The notes below the pieces were generated by a model that saw only the letters and a program-made list of their open reading frames with translations, searched no databases and had not been told where the DNA came from. Shown here piece by piece: positions 60,237 to 64,000 of a stretch of 64,000 nt of DNA. How positions within the stretch are numbered: the stretch's first letter is position 1; each line of letters begins with the position of its first letter. The stretch spans positions 248,001-312,000 of the forward strand of contig CAXBIQ010000001.1 in the NCBI GenBank assembly GCA_963975935.1. Direction: 5' to 3'. The translations under genes were made by a program, and so were the position numbers. The stretch comes from Planktosalinus sp963975935. GTDB taxonomy: Bacteria > Bacteroidota > Bacteroidia > Flavobacteriales > Flavobacteriaceae.

Positions 60237-62501
60237 ATGAAGAAAACACTATTGTATTTGTTTTTGTGTTGTGCATTTGTTGTTTCTGCACAGGTGACCA
60301 ATGAAGGTACTCCTGAAAGCTGGAAATTGAGCAACGTCAAAAATATAGAGAGTATTAAAATGCCAAAATTTGACCTTCAGGCATTACAGGCTGAGGATGC
60401 CATCCACGATGGCCAAGGTGACAGGCCATGGAGGTTTGGGAAAGAATTCACAGTTAACCATTCACTTCAAAACTCCGGAGGTTGGACAACCCTTAAGAAT
60501 GGGGATCGAATCTGGAGAATAAGATATAAATCAGAAGGTGCCATCACAATGAACTTTCTCTTTGAAGATTTTTATGTACCAAGAGGAGCAAAAATTTATC
60601 TCTATAACAATGACAAATCTGATCTTTTAGGAGCTTATGATTACAACCAAAACAATAGTGAAAGAACTCTGGGTACCTGGTTGGTAGATGGTGACGATGT
60701 TTGGATTGAATATTATGAGCCTGCAAAAGTAGCAGGGCAAGGGATTTTACAAATCGGGAAAGTGGTTCATGGATACAGAAGCCAAAGCAATTTTGCTGCT
60801 GAAAAAGGACTAAATGATTCTGGTAATTGTAATCACGATGTGGAATGTCCCATAGGCGAATTTGAGGATCTGAAAAATCATAACAAAAAAGGTGTGGTAA
60901 TGTTAATGGTTGGTACGAGTGGTTTTTGTTCAGGATCTTTGATTAACAATACAGCAAATGATGGAACTCCTTATATTTTAACAGCAAACCATTGTTTCAG
61001 TAACCCTGCAAACTGGTCATTCAGGTTTAACTGGATAAGTCCTGACCCAGTTTGTGCTTCTACACAAAACAGCTCAAATGGACCTACTACGCAGACAATG
61101 AGTGGAGCAGTCTTAAGATCCAGAATCGGGCCATCTGATTTCTGTCTGGTCGAAATCAACAACCCTATACCGGGAACTTGGGATGTAGTTTGGAATGGAT
61201 GGAATAGAAGTGATGATACCCCGGCTAAAACATGGGGAATTCATCATCCTTCGGGTGATATTATGAAGGTTTGTGTTGATGATAATGCCCCAGGTAAACT
61301 TACCCAAAATGGTAATGAACCTGTATGGCGCATTTTTGATTGGGATTTAGGTGTTACAGAAGGAGGATCTTCGGGTTCACCGCTTTTTGACCCTGAAGGA
61401 AAAATAGTGGGTCAACTTTGGAGAGGATCTGCTGCATGTGCTGGCACAAATGACAATGGGGGTTGGGATGAATATGGCCGTTTCGGTAGATCGTGGGCAG
61501 ATGGCACTACTCCAGCAACCAGATTGGAAGACTGGTTGGATCCCGCTGGAACCGGCGATGTAGTCCTGGATCCATTTCCAGCGTTTGAACTTCTTGCATT
61601 CAATGCAGGTATTTCTGTCACAAATTTAGAATCCATTCTATGTGATAATGTTATTGAACCTATCCTTATGGTAAGGAATTTAGGTTCAGAAACACTGGTT
61701 TCTGCTGATGTATATTACAGCTTGGATGGTAATACTCCCACACTCATTGAGTGGACAGGAAGCCTTGAAACAGGCGAAGATGATGCCATCGTTATAGACC
61801 CTATTACAATTACACAAAATGGTTCCTTTATGGCAACTCTTGAAAATCCTAACGGACAACCGGATGAGTTCCCGGGCAATAATGAGGCAAATGTTGACTT
61901 TGAAACCCCAATCGAGTTTGTTACTTCTGAAGTTGTTATGACAATTGTATTGGATGATTATCCGGAAGAAACCACTTGGGAATTTGTAAACTCTACTGGA
62001 ACAACTTTATATTCCGGTGGACCTTATCCGGGACAGGACGGGCAAACCATTGAAGAGACCTTTACCCTGTCTTCTGATGATTGTTATACATTTACCATTT
62101 TTGATGATTATGGTGATGGTATTTGCTGTGCTTTTGGAAACGGAAGCTATTCTTTGGAAACTTCTGATGGTACAATCATTATTGAAGGGGGTGAATTTGA
62201 ATCAAGTGAAACGATAACATTCAGCAATTTCAATGTATTGAGCCTGAATGATAATTCACTGGCTTCAGAAATAGCGATATATCCAAACCCATCAACTGGG
62301 ATCGTTAATATTTCAAATACATCAGGTAATGAGCTAAAGTATGAAATATACAATGTTCTTGGACAAGTTATATCAAAAGGGGACAATGCAAAGAGCTTGT
62401 TCTCTGTTGACTTATCTCAAAATACCACAGGATTGTATTTTGTAAAACTTGTTGACGCAGAAACAAACAGGACTACTACAAAAAAATTACTTTTAAAATA
62501 G
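60237..62501 (+). CDS. Secreted trypsin-like serine peptidase (lysyl endopeptidase-like) with T9SS tail
   Basis: 754 residues; signal peptide about 1-18 (FVVSAQ). After a propeptide-like part (20-200), the S1 domain has His252 (LTANHCF), Asp301 (GPSDFCLVEI) and Ser379 (EGGSSGSPLF), the layout of Achromobacter lysyl endopeptidase, with FCSGSLINNT and GQLWRGSAAC. Further on are a CARDB-like domain (about 455-560), a beta domain with FTIFDDYGDGICCAFGNGSY, and a classical type A sorting domain: IAIYPNPSTGIVNIS, YEIYNVLGQVI and TGLYFVKL...KKLLLK. All catalytic residues are present, so it should be an active secreted protease. Preference for lysine is not proven. Confidence 0.92.
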   Translation: MKKTLLYLFLCCAFVVSAQVTNEGTPESWKLSNVKNIESIKMPKFDLQALQAEDAIHDGQGDRPWRFGKEFTVNHSLQNSGGWTTLKNGDRIWRIRYKSEGAITMNFLFEDFYVPRGAKIYLYNNDKSDLLGAYDYNQNNSERTLGTWLVDGDDVWIEYYEPAKVAGQGILQIGKVVHGYRSQSNFAAEKGLNDSGNCNHDVECPIGEFEDLKNHNKKGVVMLMVGTSGFCSGSLINNTANDGTPYILTANHCFSNPANWSFRFNWISPDPVCASTQNSSNGPTTQTMSGAVLRSRIGPSDFCLVEINNPIPGTWDVVWNGWNRSDDTPAKTWGIHHPSGDIMKVCVDDNAPGKLTQNGNEPVWRIFDWDLGVTEGGSSGSPLFDPEGKIVGQLWRGSAACAGTNDNGGWDEYGRFGRSWADGTTPATRLEDWLDPAGTGDVVLDPFPAFELLAFNAGISVTNLESILCDNVIEPILMVRNLGSETLVSADVYYSLDGNTPTLIEWTGSLETGEDDAIVIDPITITQNGSFMATLENPNGQPDEFPGNNEANVDFETPIEFVTSEVVMTIVLDDYPEETTWEFVNSTGTTLYSGGPYPGQDGQTIEETFTLSSDDCYTFTIFDDYGDGICCAFGNGSYSLETSDGTIIIEGGEFESSETITFSNFNVLSLNDNSLASEIAIYPNPSTGIVNISNTSGNELKYEIYNVLGQVISKGDNAKSLFSVDLSQNTTGLYFVKLVDAETNRTTTKKLLLK

Positions 62502-62524
62502 TCCTTATATAAATAGTTAGTTAG

Positions 62525-62552
62525 AAGGCCTCATTTTATATGGGGCCTTTTC
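62525..62552. terminator. Terminator after the trypsin-like peptidase
   Basis: AAGGCCTCA (62525-62533) pairs with TGGGGCCTT (62541-62549) with one G-T pair, followed by TTTTC. It sits between two converging genes. Confidence 0.8.
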
Positions 62553-62555
62553 ATT

Positions 62556-64000
62556 TTAAAAATAAGCCTTTAACTGTATGCTCCCAGTGTGTATGGTATT
62601 TGAATTTTCACTCTTTCTCCCAAAATAAGAAAGATTGGCATCGAGATACTTGGTGATGCTTCGTTGAAAAAGCAAACTCCAGGTAAAGTTCTTATCAGGT
62701 TGCAGTCCTTCCAGCATTTGAAAAGCTACCGGTGAAAAGGCACTACCTTCAAAATCATTTTGAATAAAATTAAACTCGCCGTTGATAGCATATTTTTCGG
62801 CTTTGTTGAAGGTGAATAGTGCACCCAGCTTTTGCTGGTCCAGAAGTTCTCGTTCGCCCAACAGGTTTTCTTTGTTGGAAAACTGGTAAAAAACAGAGAA
62901 CTGTGCATTTTCAGAAAACAAATACGACACCTTTGGAGCAAAATCAGATCCCTCAATCGTAAAATTTCGTTGTTCAAAATTTTCGGAAGTTGACGTGTTT
63001 TCACTGGTCTGTGCTTTAAGGTTAACAATCCAGCTTTCAGCAAATTTATGCGTAAAATTTAGTTGATGTGCTTCCAGTTCATTCTTTTGTAAACCCACAG
63101 AGAGCAGGTTTTCAGATTGCGAAGCATTGTATGTATAACTGGTAGTATATCGCTGCTTTCCACGGTTAAAAAATAGAATGTTCCTAAAGTTTAAGGAGAG
63201 TCCCAGTTGATTTTCAGCATCACTGCGAAAGGGATTAAAATCAAATGTACTCCCTTCCCGACGGGTTTTACGATCAACCAGATAAGAAGTCTGATTGTAA
63301 AACTTTGATAAAAAAGATTTTGAATCGCCTATTTCAATAAAATTACCCGGGTTAATGGTCAGCACCTGTCCCAGCTTGTTTTGGTGAATTTTAATAAAAA
63401 CCTGATTGGGTAACAGCACACGCACATATTTGGCTTCATCCTGAAACTGTGCAATTTCAAACTCCTCAAGTTCCTGAATGCCATTTCCGTTATAATCATT
63501 CCAGGTATGAGTTCCCTGACCGGGCTCAACTTCCACGAAAGTGAATTCCTGCTGAGGCAGTACCCCGCTGTTGGTCTCAAATGTAGTGTTCCATTGGATT
63601 CCTTTGTTGAGAAAACTTTGATTGAACAATACACGGCTGTTCAAGCTTTGCTCATCCTCCCTGATTCCTTCCACATCTTTTAAAACCCTGTAATTGGCAA
63701 ATACCGAGAGTTGGGTGTTTTCCGTCTGAAGAAGTTGTGATTTCACATACAAAGTGTTCGCTTCACTCACCCGTTGCAGATCCATATCCCTGATGCTGTC
63801 ATATACACGGTTTCGGTATCCTGCTTCTACAAAAACACCTGTGCTGTCACCCACACCGGCAAATACTTCATAACCAAAAAACTTCTGGCTGAAAGGTGTT
63901 AAACTGTCATTGGCTTTGAAACGCTGTTGGTTGTCTTCAGCTGAAATTTTTGCACCCACCCACCCTTTTTCAAAGTCGTAAACCGCACGCGCATGGAGCC
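62556..64000 (-). CDS. Large outer-membrane beta-barrel protein, C-terminal part (partial)
   Basis: The frame is open from the stop at 62556-62558 to the right edge and would continue past base 64000; upstream codons read ...LHARAVYDFEKGWVGAK, so the GTG at 63959 is not a real start. At least 481 residues of alternating beta strands are seen, with FVEAGYRNRVYD, TWNDYNGNGIQELEEFEI (a calcium-binding-like loop) and a terminal ...TGSIQLKAYF ending in Phe, the mark of an outer-membrane barrel. I do not recognise a family with a known role. Confidence 0.75.
   Translation of the reverse strand, partial: LHARAVYDFEKGWVGAKISAEDNQQRFKANDSLTPFSQKFFGYEVFAGVGDSTGVFVEAGYRNRVYDSIRDMDLQRVSEANTLYVKSQLLQTENTQLSVFANYRVLKDVEGIREDEQSLNSRVLFNQSFLNKGIQWNTTFETNSGVLPQQEFTFVEVEPGQGTHTWNDYNGNGIQELEEFEIAQFQDEAKYVRVLLPNQVFIKIHQNKLGQVLTINPGNFIEIGDSKSFLSKFYNQTSYLVDRKTRREGSTFDFNPFRSDAENQLGLSLNFRNILFFNRGKQRYTTSYTYNASQSENLLSVGLQKNELEAHQLNFTHKFAESWIVNLKAQTSENTSTSENFEQRNFTIEGSDFAPKVSYLFSENAQFSVFYQFSNKENLLGERELLDQQKLGALFTFNKAEKYAINGEFNFIQNDFEGSAFSPVAFQMLEGLQPDKNFTWSLLFQRSITKYLDANLSYFGRKSENSNTIHTGSIQLKAYF

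Noticed and set aside
1..64000. tRNA, rRNA, insertion sequence or prophage in the window
   Set aside because: I scanned intergenic stretches for T-loop-like GGTTCRANNCC sequences and found none, and no transposase, integrase or phage structural protein is among the reading frames.

Overview
The window is a 64 kb stretch of chromosome from a member of the Bacteroidota, almost certainly a marine-type Flavobacteriaceae. The evidence is consistent: a SUF iron-sulfur operon of the flavobacterial layout, a DksA-like protein with a reduced zinc finger, a DUF4270 lipoprotein between a short glycogen synthase and glmS, TonB-dependent receptors, many lipoproteins, secreted proteins with C-terminal type IX secretion (T9SS) sorting domains, and promoters of the Bacteroidota form TTG-N19/20-TAnnTTTG instead of -35/-10 boxes. 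Start codons usually have A-rich leaders and no clear Shine-Dalgarno sequence. I found no tRNA, rRNA, CRISPR array, insertion sequence, integrase or phage gene.

Layout. 1-202: tail of a TonB-dependent receptor. 260-4762 (+): ileS, a DksA-like gene and lspA. 4771-7594 (-): a four-gene operon of a retropepsin-like protease, a RimK-type ATP-grasp ligase, an AstE/aspartoacylase-type deacylase and 5-formyl-THF cyclo-ligase. 7703-8614 (-): a DUF3078 outer-membrane protein with its own promoter. 8670-16042 (-): the suf operon, in the order sufA, sufB, lipoprotein, sufC, sufD, sufS, META-domain lipoprotein, sufE, DUF59/SufT-like, DUF2480, behind a clear promoter. 16186-20827 (-): a four-gene envelope operon of a choice-of-anchor-B/LVIVD protein with a T9SS tail, a seven-repeat propeller lipoprotein, an MbnP-like copper protein and a di-heme peroxidase. 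21009-24860: thiL, a small zinc-ribbon gene, an alpha/beta hydrolase, a small membrane protein and aminopeptidase P. 25058-27910: a large exported sortilin/BNR-repeat protein. 28175-31657 (+): sdhCAB. 31720-35682 (-): RNase G, a 29-residue very basic peptide, HU and glyS. 35751-39067: a coiled-coil membrane protein, comF and an Ig-like lipoprotein. 39113-43344 (-): a GDSL lipoprotein with its TonB-dependent receptor. 43424-47642 (-): short glycogen synthase, DUF4270 and glmS, diverging from panC, panD and a flippase-like membrane protein (+). 49969-54465 (+): an esterase-like protein without its serine, radA, a YbdL-type aminotransferase and an omega-amidase-type nitrilase. 54597-62501: three T9SS cargo proteins, two of them peptidases, around a small lipoprotein. 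62556-64000 (-): C-terminal part of a large outer-membrane barrel protein.

Most of the window is core metabolism and envelope biology and I see no sign of a recent island. The items that stand out are the MbnP/di-heme peroxidase operon, the protease-ligase-deacylase operon, lipoprotein genes inside the suf operon, an IleRS whose HIGH motif reads GIHH, a subtilase with Glu in place of the catalytic Asp, and an esterase-fold protein with Glu in place of the nucleophile.
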